64,000 nucleotides of DNA from Mycobacterium genavense ATCC 51234 (lineage in GTDB: Bacteria; Actinomycetota; Actinomycetes; Mycobacteriales; Mycobacteriaceae): positions 434,001 through 498,000 of the forward strand of contig NZ_JAGZ01000001.1 of NCBI RefSeq assembly GCF_000526915.1. The letters run 5' to 3'. Shown in pieces: positions 29,456 through 39,181 of this stretch. The notes below the pieces were generated by a model, which saw only the letters and a list, made by a program, of their open reading frames with translations, searched no databases and was not told where the DNA came from. Made by a program: the position numbers and the translations under genes. Position 1 is the first letter of the stretch. Every line of letters starts with the position of its first letter.

Positions 29456-30625
29456 ATGACCGCGACAGGCCAGATCGTTTTCGACGCCGACTACCGCGCG
29501 CTACTTGCTGACGCGTTCGACGACCGCGTCACCGAGTGGACCGCCGAAGCCGAGGCGCAGCAACGGTTTCCGCGCAAGCTGATCGAGCACCTGGGCGCCA
29601 GCGGTGTCTTCTCCGCGAAGTGGACCGACCAGACCCAGCCCGATGTCGGCAAGCTCGTCGAGCTTGCCCTGGCGTTGGGTCAGCTGGCCTCCGCCGGTAT
29701 CGGCGTCGGTGTCAGCCTGCACGACTCGGCCATCGCGCTGCTGCGCCGCTTCGGCAAATCGGACTACCTGAAGGACATCTGCGAGCAGGCGATTCGCGGC
29801 GAGGCGGTGCTGTGCATCGGTGCCTCGGAACAATCCGGTGGATCGGATCTGCAGATCGTCGAGACCGAAGTTCGTTCGCACGACGGCGGTTTCGCCGTCC
29901 GCGGCGTCAAGAAGTTCGTCTCGCTTTCTCCCATCGCCGACCACATCATGGTTGCGGCGCGCAGCGTCGACCACGACTCGTCCAGCCGGCACGGCAACGT
30001 CGTCGTGGTGGCGGTGCCGACGACGCACGTCGACGTGCAGCAGCCCTACGACAAGGTGGGTGCCGGGCCGTTGGATACCGCGGCGGTCCACATCGATACC
30101 TGGGTCCCGGTCGACGCGATGGTCGCGCGGGCCGGCACCGGGCTGGCGGCCATCAGTTGGGGATTGGCGCACGAGCGTATGTCGATCGCCGGCCAGATCG
30201 CGGCGTCGTGCCAGCGGGTGATCGGAATTACCTTGGCCCGCATGATGAATCGGCGCCAATTCGGCCACACGCTGTTCGAGCACCAGGCGTTGCGGCTAAG
30301 AATGGCCGACCTGCAGGCGCGCGTCGACCAGCTGCGCTTCGCGCTGCACGGCATCGCCGCTCAGGGGAGGCTGGATCTGCGGGCAGCCGCGGGGATCAAG
30401 GTCACCGCGGCCCGCCTCGGCGAAGAAGTCATCGGCGAGTGCATGCACATCTTCGGTGGGTCGGGCTATCTCGTCGACGAGACACCGCTTGGCCGGGTGT
30501 GGCGGGACATGAAACTGGCCCGGGTCGGCGGCGGCACCGACGAGGTCCTCTGGGAATTGGTCGCGGCCGGCCTGAAACCCGACCACGCCGGTTACGAGGA
30601 CTGGGTCGCACGGTCCAACGCGTAG
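29456..30625 (+). CDS. mbtN: Acyl-ACP dehydrogenase MbtN (FadE14)
   Basis: 389 residues with the acyl-CoA dehydrogenase fold. [16 protein letters not shown] is the FAD/substrate loop, [20 protein letters not shown] and the late [10 protein letters not shown] are typical family segments. MbtN introduces the double bond into the mycobactin acyl chain while bound to MbtL. Corresponds to Rv1346. It starts just after mbtM. Its end overlaps mbtK, read from the other strand, by 34 bases. Intact. Confidence 0.92.
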   Translation: MTATGQIVFDADYRALLADAFDDRVTEWTAEAEAQQRFPRKLIEHLGASGVFSAKWTDQTQPDVGKLVELALALGQLASAGIGVGVSLHDSAIALLRRFGKSDYLKDICEQAIRGEAVLCIGASEQSGGSDLQIVETEVRSHDGGFAVRGVKKFVSLSPIADHIMVAARSVDHDSSSRHGNVVVVAVPTTHVDVQQPYDKVGAGPLDTAAVHIDTWVPVDAMVARAGTGLAAISWGLAHERMSIAGQIAASCQRVIGITLARMMNRRQFGHTLFEHQALRLRMADLQARVDQLRFALHGIAAQGRLDLRAAAGIKVTAARLGEEVIGECMHIFGGSGYLVDETPLGRVWRDMKLARVGGGTDEVLWELVAAGLKPDHAGYEDWVARSNA

Positions 30626-31218
30626 AGCACCATGCGCCGGTTCGGCGCGTCGTGCTCACCGAGCGAACGGCATCCGACGTAATCGCACAGCCGGCGCACG
30701 GTGGTGTTGCGGTGATCGGGGTCGAACATGATCTTCGCGCACCGCGGTTCCTGGTCGAACACGCTGGCCACGATCCGCGGTAACAGCCGCGGGCCGAAGC
30801 CGCGGTTGACCAGCCTCAGATCCGCGATGGCCGCATGTAGCCCAATGTCGTAGGGATGAGCGTCGTAATGGCGCGAGATCATGTCCTTTGCCGGCCAGTA
30901 GATCTCGAGGTAGGCGCACTCTTCGCCGCGCAGGGTTGCGATCAGCGGCAGCGAGTAGGTTCCCTCGAGCTGAGCATCGAGGTGCTGGCGCCAGCGCGCC
31001 GGGGGCCAGGCGTACTCTCAGGTCTCGGCGAGATGAGGGCGATTCATCCACTCCCACACCAGCTCTGCGTCGCCGCTCGCCGTGGCACGGATCTCGTATG
31101 GCGGCTCCAGCGCGGGGACCGGCGGCCGGCCGACGCGCTGTACTGCTTCGGACAGGTCCTTGCGCTCGCGCTTGAGTACCTGGGTGTCGTCGGTCTGGGT
31201 GCTTGCGGCTCCGTTCAT
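30592..31218 (-). pseudogene. mbtK: Mycobactin lysine-N-acyltransferase MbtK, nonsense codon
   Basis: A GNAT-fold acyltransferase that puts the long acyl chain on the mycobactin lysine; corresponds to Rv1347c. The frame is conserved throughout: [61 protein letters not shown]. Codon 67 is TGA at 31018-31020, where M. tuberculosis has tryptophan (WEYDWP); TGG to TGA is one transition. The catalytic half lies downstream of the stop. An IdeR-type box lies upstream at 31253-31271. Confidence 0.9.
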
Positions 31219-31252
31219 CGTTTGCTGACCTTACCCGAGCCCCGATTTGGAA

Positions 31253-31271
31253 TTAGGGTAGGCATGCCAAA
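31253..31271 (-). promoter_or_regulatory. IdeR-type iron box upstream of mbtK
   Basis: TTAGGGTAGGCATGCCAAA matches the IdeR consensus at about 14 of 19 positions and lies 35 bases before the mbtK ATG. M. tuberculosis also has mbtK under iron control. The site remains although the gene is broken. Confidence 0.6.
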
Positions 31272-31384
31272 CGGCTAGATCCCAACTCACGACTTTGGCC
31301 CGACAACAGTCTTCTCACCTGTCGTCGACTACAAGTTAGGCCAGACCGCCGTGCCCGTAGGTGAAGCGATAAAATCGCGGGTCT

Positions 31385-31468
31385 GCGGGCGTGGCGAAAT
31401 TGGCTTACGCGCCGGCTTTAGGTGCCGGTGCTCGAAAGAGCATGAGGGTTCGAGTCCCTCCGCCCGCA
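31385..31468 (+). tRNA. tRNA-Leu (anticodon UAG)
   Basis: Acceptor arms GCGGGCG (31385-31391) and CGCCCGC (31461-31467) pair fully. The anticodon stem CCGGC/GCCGG encloses TTTAGGT with anticodon TAG. There is a long variable arm (TGCTCGAAAGAGCA), as expected for leucine tRNA, and a T arm GAGGG-TTCGAGT-CCCTC. CCA is not encoded in full (ACC follows). It lies between mbtK and irtA, as in M. tuberculosis. Confidence 0.95.
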
Positions 31469-31544
31469 CCCGTAGCGCACTGCGCGCTTCAGCCGTAAAT
31501 CCGTGCACCGGCTACCGCGCCTCGACCCTTTCCAGGGCTTCAGC

Positions 31545-31563
31545 TATGGTAAGGCAAACCTTA
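31545..31563 (+). promoter_or_regulatory. IdeR-type iron box upstream of irtA
   Basis: TATGGTAAGGCAAACCTTA matches the IdeR consensus at about 14 of 19 positions. It lies about 44 bases before the irtA ATG, just after the tRNA-Leu gene. Confidence 0.75.
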
Positions 31564-31606
31564 GTTGGTGCGCGGCGGAACTTCCCGCCGCGGGAGAGGA
31601 CCGCCG

Positions 31607-34202
31607 ATGGCACGCGGGTTCCAGGGTGCGATCTTGCGTGGCTTCGGCGCGCGCGATCACATCGCAACCGTACTCGAAACCGTACCGATCGCACCACATT
31701 TCGTGCGGATCCGGATGCAGTCGGCGACGCTGTTCGAAGACGTCGAGGCCGAGCCCGCGGCGTGGCTGCGGTTCTGGTTCCCTGATCCGGCCGGCTCGGA
31801 TACCGAATTCCAGCGCGGCTACACCATCTCGGAGGCCGATGCCGCCAAAGGGCGTTTCGCCGTCGACGTGGTGTTGCACGAACCCGCCGGCCCGGCGTCG
31901 ACCTGGGCGCGCACCGTCACGCCCGGCACGACGATCGCGGTGATGTCGCTGATGGGCTCGTCACGGTTCGACCCGCCCGAGGAGCAGCCGGCCGGCTATC
32001 TGCTGATCGGCGACTCGGCGTCGATCCCCGGCATGAACGGCATCATCGGCACGATTCCCGACGAGGTGCCGATCGAGATGTACCGCGAGCAGCACGACGA
32101 CAACGACCCGGCCATCCCGATCACGTGCCATCCCCGGCTCCGCGTGCACTGGGTCCGCCGCGACGACGAGAAATCGCTGGCGGCCGCGATCGAGACGCGC
32201 GACTGGTCGAATTGGTATGCCTGGGCGACCCCCGAGGCCACCGCGCTGAAGCACGTGCGCAAGCGGCTCAAGGATGCGTTCGGCTTCCCCAAGTCCGAGG
32301 TGCACGCGCAGGCCTACTGGAGCGCCGGGCGCGAGATGGGCACCACCCGCGGCGGTGAGGCGGACACCGCCGTCGAGGGAAAGCATTGCGGCCCAGCCCG
32401 AGACACCGCCGGCCGCCGCCGACCAGCCGGCCCCGGTCAACGTCGGCAACTGGCGCGCCCAGGCCGCCGGCCGGTTGCTCGCGCCGCTGCGATCGGCGCT
32501 GATCGTCTCCGGCGTGCTGTAAGCCGTGATCACACTCGTGCAGCTCGCGCCGTTCGTGCTGCTGGTCGAGCTGGCCCGGCTCCTGGTGTCGGGCGCGGAC
32601 GCGTCGCGATTGTGGGACGTCGGCATCGCCGCGGTTGCGCTGCTGGGTCTGGGCACCCTGCTCGGCGCCGCCCTCACCCCGTGGCTGCACGTGGTCGACG
32701 CCCGCTTCGCGCGCGATCTGCGCTCGCGGTTGTTGACCAAGATGGCGCGGCTGCCGCTGGGCTGGTTCACCGCCCGCGGGTCGGGCTCGATCAAACAACT
32801 GGTGACCGACGACACCCTGTCGCTGCACTACCTGGTCACCCACGCGATCCCGGACGCGGTCAACGCGATCGTCGCGCCGGTGGCGGTGCTGGTCTACCTG
32901 TTCGCCGTCGACTGGCGGGTGGCACTGGTGCTGTTCGGGCCGGTGCTGGTCTATCTGGTGATGGCCTCGGCCCTGTCGATCCAATCCGGTCCGAAGATCG
33001 CGCAATCGCAGCGCTGGGCCGAACGAATGACGACCGAGGCCGGCGCCTACCTGGAGGGCCAGCCGGTGATCCGCATCTTCGGGGGCGCGGCGGCGTCGAG
33101 CTTCCGGCGTCGGCTGGACGAGTACGTCGCCTTCCTGGTGGCCTGGCAGCGCCCGCTGGCCGGCAAGAAAACCGGAATGGATCTGGCCACCCGGCCGTCC
33201 ACCTTCCTGTGGTTGATCTCGGTCATCGGGACCTTGCTGGTCGTCACGCATCGGATGGACCCGGTCAACCTGCTGCCGTTTTTGTTGCTGGGCACCACCT
33301 TCGGTGTCCGGCTGCTCGGCATCGCCTACGGCCTGGGCGGCATCCGCACCGGAATGCTCGCCGCCCGGCGTCTGCAGGTCGCACTCGACGAACCGGACCT
33401 CGAGGTGGTCGAGCAGCCGGACGTGCCGGCCACCGACACCGCGGCCACCGTCGTGTTCGACCACGTCGGCTTCAGCTATCGCCCCGGGGTGCCGGTGATC
33501 GACGACGTGTCACTGGAACTGCGCCCCGGCACGGTGACCGCGCTGGTCGGCCCGTCCGGATCCGGGAAGTCGACGCTGGCGGCCTTGCTGGCCCAGTTCC
33601 ACGACGTCGAACTCGGCGCGATACGTGTTGGGGGACAAGACATCCGGTCATTGACCGCCGACGAGCTCTACACCCGAATCGGTTTCGTGCTGCAGGAAAC
33701 CCAACTTGTGCACGGCACTGTCGCGCAGAACATCGCGTTGGCCGTCCCGGATGCCACCCCCGACCAGATCCAGGCCGCGGCCCGTGCGGCACAGATCCAC
33801 GACCGGGTGCTACGGCTGCCGAACGGGTATGACACCGTGCTGGGCGCCGATGCCGCGCTCTCCGGTGGCGAGCGGCAGCGCCTCACCATCGCCCGTGCGA
33901 TCCTGGCCGACACGCCGGTCCTGATCCTCGACGAGGCCACCGCGTTCGCCGATCCGGAGTCGGAATACCTTGTGCAGCAAGCACTTAACCGGCTGACTCA
34001 TGATCGTACGGTGTTGGTGATCGCCCACCGGCTGCACACCATCACCCGGGCCGATCAGATCGTCGTGCTCGATCACGGACGGATCGCCGAGCGCGGCACC
34101 CACGAAGAGTTGCTCGCCGCCGACGGGCGCTATCGGCGACTGTGGGACACCGGCCAGGGCAACCAGGTTGTCGTGAGCGGGGCGCAGGAGGGCGGGCAAT
34201 GA
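31607..34202 (+). pseudogene. irtA: Siderophore importer/reductase IrtA, frameshift plus nonsense
   Basis: IrtA joins an N-terminal FAD-binding siderophore-interaction domain (residues about 1-255) to an ABC transmembrane and ATPase half. The start ATG follows GGGAGAGGA. An extra A in the run at 32380-32382 shifts the frame near codon 258; expected [11 protein letters not shown] becomes GKHCGPARD. In the restored frame a TAA at 32520-32522 then falls at the beginning of the first membrane helix (VSGVL-stop-AVITLVQ). The transporter half is open from the GTG at 32526 to 34202, with Walker A (GPSGSGKST), signature LSGGERQR and DEATAF. Any product would be two pieces, the second lacking the start of its first helix. 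Corresponds to Rv1348. Confidence 0.88.
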
Positions 34203-35937
34203 TTCGCACCTGGATCAGCCTCGTGCCGGCGCACCACCGCGCCAAGCTGACCGTCTACGCGGTACTGGCGCTGGTTTCGGTCGTCGTACGCGCGGTCGGC
34301 GCCGTCCTGCTCATCCCGCTGGTGGGGGCGCTGTTCAGCGCCGCTCCGCACCACGCGTTGGCCTGGCTGGGCTGGCTGTCCGTGGCGACGGTGGCCGGAT
34401 GGATCGTCGACACCATCACCGCGCGCACCAGCTTCGACTTGGGCTTCGCGGTGCTCGACCATTTGCGCACGACGTGGCGGACCCGCTACCCGGGGTTCGG
34501 CTGGACTGGTTCACCGCCGACAACACCGCGACGGCCCGTCAGGCGATCGCGGCCACCGGCCCCGAGCTCGTCGGCCTGGTGGTCAATCTGCTGACGCCGC
34601 TGACGACGTCGATCTTGCTGCCCGCCGTCATCGGCCTGGCGCTGTTGGGAATCTCGTGGCAGCTCGGCGTGGCGGCGCTGGCCGGTGTGCCGTTGTTGCT
34701 CGGGGCGCTGTGGGCCACGGTCGTCTTGACGTGTCGGGCCGACGCGGCGGCCGGCGACGCCAATACCGCCCTGACCGAACGGATCATCGAGTTCGCCCGC
34801 ACCCAGCAGGCGCTGCGCGCCGCGCGGCGGGTCGAGCCGGCCCACAGCCTGGTGGGCTCCGCGCTGGCCGAGCAGCACGGCGCGACGATGCGGCTGCTCG
34901 GCATGCAGATCCCGGGCCAGCTGTTGTTCAGCGTTGCCAGCCAGCTGGCCCTGATCGCGCTGGCCGGGGCCACCACGGCGCTGACCATGGACGGCACGCT
35001 GACGGTGGCCGAGGCGGTCGCCCTGATCGCGGTGATCGCCCGGTATCTGGAACCGTTCACCACCGTCAGCGAGTTGGCGCCGGCGCTGGAGAGCACCCGC
35101 GCCACGCTCGACCGCATCCGCGCCGTGCTCACCGCACCGGCGGTGACGGCCGGCGCCGCCGACCTGCCCGACACCACCACCGCCCCGTGCATCCAATTCG
35201 ACGACGTCGCCTTCGGTTACGACGGCGCCAGCACGCCGGTGCTGGACGGGGTCAGCTTCGTCCTGGAGCCGGGGACCACGACCGCGATCGTCGGGCCGTC
35301 GGGCTCCGGAAAGAGCACGATACTGGCGTTGATCGCCGGGCTGCACCAACCGACCAGCGGCCGCGTCGTCATCGACGGCACCGATGCCGCCACGCTGACC
35401 GCCGACGCGCGCCGCGCGGTCAGCAGCGTCGTCTTCCAGCACCCCTACCTGTTCGGTGGGACGATCCGCGACAACGTATACGCCGCAAACCCCACGGCTG
35501 GCGACGACCAGTTCGGCCGGGCCATCGCGCTGGCGCACATCGACGAGCTGATCGCCCGGTTGCCCGACGGCGCGGACACCGTCGTCGGCGAGGCCGGCTC
35601 GGCGCTGTCCGGCGGCGAACGGCAGCGGGTCAGCATCGCGCGGGCGCTGCTGAAGCCCGCGCCCGTGCTGCTGGTCGACGAGGCGACCAGCGCCCTGGAC
35701 ACCGAGAACGAGGTTGTGGTGGTCGACGCGCTCACCGCCGATCCGCAGGCGCGGACCCGCGTCATCGTGGCGCATCGGCTGGCCAGCATCCGCCATGCCG
35801 ATCGTGTCCTGTTCGTCGACGACGGGCGGGTGACCGAGGACGGGTCGATCGACGAATTACTAGCCGCGGGTGGCCGGTTCAGCGAATTCTGGCGTCAGCA
35901 ACACGAGGCCGCCGACTGGCACATAGTCGCGGAGTAG
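34199..35937 (+). pseudogene. irtB: Siderophore ABC importer subunit IrtB, frameshifted
   Basis: ABC exporter-type fold used for import of carboxymycobactin with IrtA; corresponds to Rv1349. It starts at 34199 overlapping the irtA stop. One base is missing at about 34462 (codon 88): the family reading resumes in the next frame as AHDVADPLPGVRLDWFTADN. The downstream frame is intact to 35937, with Walker A (GPSGSGKST), LSGGERQR signature and DEATSALD. Without frameshifting only two membrane helices are made. Confidence 0.88.
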
Positions 35938-36017
35938 GCGATGGCGGGCGGCGCTTGCCGTATGCCTTACAGTTGAGCAGTCAGTCGGCCGGTTGAAGCC
36001 TGGAGGCGTGGTTGCTT

Positions 36018-37094
36018 ATGAGTGCTGTGGTGTCGATTCCGCGGTACCCCGGTGATGTGACACCCGCGTGGCTGTCGGCCGCACTGAGCGAACGTCGCCC
36101 GCCGGTCGAGGTGTAGCACGTCGACGTGGTGCCCATCGGCACCGGCCAGACCGGGGCGACCTATCGCGTGACGGCGCGATACGCCGCCGATCGCGGCGAT
36201 CTGCCGGAGACCTTCGTGATCAAGCTGCCGGTCCAGGACGACACGGTGCGCGACCGCGTCGTGATCGGCTACCGCAGCGAATGCGCGTTCTACACGACGG
36301 TGGCCGACCGGGTGCGGGTGCCGACGCCGAGCTGCTTCTACTGCCAAATCACCGACGACGCAATGGAATACGCGTTGCTGCTGGCCGACCAGTCGCCCGC
36401 GGTGCAAGGAGACCAGATCGCGGGCTGCGGCGAGCAGGAGGCGCGCCTGTCGGTGCTGGCGCTGGCGGGTCTGCACGGGCCCAGCTGGTGTGACCCCTTC
36501 TGGCTGGATCTGCCCGGGCTGGCGTTTCCGCGCCCCGACGAGGCCGGGGCGCAGGGCCTCGGCGACGTCGCGAAGATGAGTGCGGATATCACCCTGGAAA
36601 AGCTGGGCGACCGAATGAGTGCCGAAGACCGCGAAACCTTCACTGCGACAATGGGTAAGGTGGCGCCATGGCTGTCGGTCGAGCGGGATCGTTTCGCGCT
36701 GCTGCACGGTGACTACCGACTCGACAACCTGCTGTTCGACCCGGCGCACACCTGGGTGAGCGTGGTCGACTGGCAGACACTCGGCGTCGGCCTTCCGGCT
36801 CGTGATCTCCCGTATTTCACTGCGACGAGTCTGAATTCGGAGCTGCGGTCGGCAATCGAGGAAGACCTCGTCGACGAGTATCATCGCGCGCTGCTAGGGC
36901 ATGGCGTGACCGGCTACGACCGCGAAACATGTTGGCGCGATTACCGACTCGGGATGCCGCAGGCGCTGCTGATCTCCGCCCTCGGGTTCGCCTTCGCGAC
37001 CTCCACCGAACGTGGTGACGACATGGTCCTTGCCATGCTCAGCCGTGGCTGCCAGGCCGTGCGTGATCTGGGGACGCTGGAACTGCTCGGCTGA
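36018..37094 (+). pseudogene. Phosphotransferase/kinase of the aminoglycoside-phosphotransferase fold, nonsense codon
   Basis: A GGAGGC site precedes the ATG at 36018 (MSAVVSIPRYPGDVTPAWL). Codon 33 is TAG at 36114-36116 (PPVEV-stop-HVDVVPIGTGQTG). The frame then stays open to 37094. The kinase signature LLHGDYRLDNLLFD and the following VVDWQTLGVG are typical of APH/ecdysteroid-kinase-like proteins that phosphorylate small alcohols or sugars. A GTG at 36126 could restart translation and keep nearly the whole kinase domain, so partial function is possible. Convergent with the acyl-AMP ligase, seven bases apart. Natural substrate unknown. Confidence 0.78.
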
Positions 37095-37101
37095 GCCGGC
37101 C

Positions 37102-38952
37102 TCACCGGTTGAACCGGCCGTCGAGGTACTCGGCCCGGCACGCGTTGCGGGCCAGCTTGCCGCTGGTGGTGCGGGGAATCGTGCCGGCGGCGACGAGTCG
37201 CAGGTCGGCCACCCGCACCTGATGCTCGCGTGCCACCGCCGCCCGGACGACCGCGGCGATGGCGTCGGGATCGGCGCGACCGACACCCGCGGCGCGTTCG
37301 GCGACGATGACAAGCTGCTCGGCCGAACCGCCGTCGGATTCGTCGGCCGGCACCGAGAACGCGGCCACGTAGCCGGTGCGGATGGCCGGTGACGAATCGC
37401 TGACCGTGGTCTCGATGTCGTGCGGGTAGTGGTTACGACCATCGATGATGATGAGGTCTTTGATTCGGCCCGTCAGGTAGATCTCGCCGTCGATGTAGAC
37501 ACCGAGATCGCCGGTGGCCAGCCAGTAGCAGTTGTCCGGCGCGCCTTCGGCGTGGCTGCCCCGCTCGAGCCGGGATTGCAGCTTGTTGCCGAATGTGCGG
37601 TGCGATTCTTCCTCGCGTCCGAAGTAGCCGCGGGCGATGTTGTTCCCGTGCAGCCAGATTTCCCCGACCGTGTTGTCGGGCACCTCGCCGCCATCCGGGC
37701 CGACGATCACCGCCCAGAGATCACGGAACGGGTGGCCGCAGGACACGTAGGCGACCGCACCCTCGGTGTCCGGCTCGACGCGCACCGCGCGTCCCGCGGC
37801 CAGTTCCGCGCGATCGAGATAGGCCGCTTTGTATCCGGCATGCGGAGGGGTGCTGGCAACTCCCAGCGTCGCCTCCGCCATGCCGTAGGACGGTTTGACC
37901 GCCGTAGCGGGCAGGTCGTAGGGCGCGAACGCGTTGGTGAACTTCTCGATGGCGGCAATGGTGACCGGCTCGGAACCGTTGAGCAGGCCGACCACATTGT
38001 GCAGGTCGATGTCGACGCCCTCGGGCGGTAGCCCGCGCTCGGCCGCCAACTCGTAGGCGAAGTTGGGTGCGGCGGCGAACGTCGGGCCGTTGGCGGCTTC
38101 GGCACTTAGCCCCTTGATCCACCGGAACGGCCGGCGCACGAAGGCCATGGGATCCAGCAGCGTGAGGTACTCGCCACCGCACAATGCCGGGAACATGATC
38201 ATGATCAGGCCCATGTCGTGATACAGTGGCAGCCAGCTCACGCTGTGGGTGTTGCGGTGCAGGTCGCCGGCCAGGATCATCTGCAGCACATTCGTGCAGA
38301 CCGCGCGATGGGTGACCTCCACGCCGGCCGGGCTGCGCGTCGACCCCGACGTGTACTGCAGGTACGCGATGTCGTCCGTGCCGATGGTCGGCTCGACAAA
38401 CATCGAGGCCAGCGACGACGGGATCGCGTCGACCGCGATCAGCCGGGGCCGCCCCGCCACCGGGTGGGCCCGCAGCGATTCCCGCACGGACTCGGCCGCC
38501 GCGGTGGTCGTCAGCACGACGGCGGGTCGCGCGTCGGCCAATACCGCCGTCAACCGTTCGGTATGGCCGGCCAGGGTGGGGGCGAACAGCGGGACCGCGA
38601 TGTTGCCCGCGTGGACGGCGGCGAAGAACGATGCCACGTACTCGAGGCCCTGGGGTGCCAAGATCGCGACGCGGTCCCCGGGCTTGGCGACTTGCTGCAG
38701 GCGGGCGCCGATCGAACGGACCTGGGTCCACAGCTCATTCCAGCTCAGTTCGAGGACGCGACCGTCCTGCTCCTTCGCGTAGTCGATGAACCGGTATGAC
38801 GGGCGGTCGCCAAATGCCGCACAGTTCTGATCGAAGAACGAGGTCAGCGTCAAGCCGTCGGGCAAGACGATCGAGCCGTCGTCGAGAATGTAGTCGTTTA
38901 AGTCAGCCGCTAGTGGCTTAACAGCATCAACCGACAAATGGGGCCGTCCCAT
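37102..38952 (-). CDS. Fatty acyl-AMP ligase (FadD32-like FAAL)
   Basis: 616 residues. TSGSTRSPAGVEVTH is the AMP-binding loop, SWLPLYHDMGLI, AAPNFAYELA and KPSYGMAEATLG follow, then TGDLGVY, IIDGRNHYPHDIE and TSGKLARNACR. The insertion between the ATG-motif region and the C-terminal domain and the RNHYPHDIE segment are characteristic of FAALs, which load acyl-adenylates onto polyketide synthases rather than CoA. It resembles FadD32 and related enzymes, but no polyketide synthase lies next to it here. Intact. A large inverted repeat with a CRP-like core lies about 65-105 bases upstream. Confidence 0.88.
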   Translation of the reverse strand: MGRPHLSVDAVKPLAADLNDYILDDGSIVLPDGLTLTSFFDQNCAAFGDRPSYRFIDYAKEQDGRVLELSWNELWTQVRSIGARLQQVAKPGDRVAILAPQGLEYVASFFAAVHAGNIAVPLFAPTLAGHTERLTAVLADARPAVVLTTTAAAESVRESLRAHPVAGRPRLIAVDAIPSSLASMFVEPTIGTDDIAYLQYTSGSTRSPAGVEVTHRAVCTNVLQMILAGDLHRNTHSVSWLPLYHDMGLIMIMFPALCGGEYLTLLDPMAFVRRPFRWIKGLSAEAANGPTFAAAPNFAYELAAERGLPPEGVDIDLHNVVGLLNGSEPVTIAAIEKFTNAFAPYDLPATAVKPSYGMAEATLGVASTPPHAGYKAAYLDRAELAAGRAVRVEPDTEGAVAYVSCGHPFRDLWAVIVGPDGGEVPDNTVGEIWLHGNNIARGYFGREEESHRTFGNKLQSRLERGSHAEGAPDNCYWLATGDLGVYIDGEIYLTGRIKDLIIIDGRNHYPHDIETTVSDSSPAIRTGYVAAFSVPADESDGGSAEQLVIVAERAAGVGRADPDAIAAVVRAAVAREHQVRVADLRLVAAGTIPRTTSGKLARNACRAEYLDGRFNR

Positions 38953-39015
38953 GTTGAGAGAATAAGTAACGCGCTCTTAGTCTTTTGCTTTACCGGGTGG
39001 GTGTGTCGCCCACGA

Positions 39016-39058
39016 CGTTGCAGGGACGTGATGTGTATCACATGACGTCCCTGCAACG
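39016..39058. promoter_or_regulatory. 43-base near-perfect inverted repeat with CRP-like core
   Basis: The left arm GTTGCAGGGACGTGATGTG (39017-39035) and right arm CACATGACGTCCCTGCAAC (39039-39057) pair at 18 of 19 positions around TAT; one more pair extends it outward. The core CGTGATGTGTATCACA (39027-39042) resembles the CRP site TGTGA-N6-TCACA. It lies upstream of the acyl-AMP ligase (minus strand) and downstream of the SDR gene. It may be an operator, a terminator for the SDR transcript, or both. Confidence 0.55.
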
Positions 39059-39181
39059 ACCTGCGAATTCGAACGACAATACGCGGTTGCATCCGCCGTT
39101 GTCAGCGTGTAATATTTTGGCGCGGCCAGTGATTCGGGACCGCAGCCGCGGGCATGTCTTTCCGTCATGGTGCGCGCTGGC

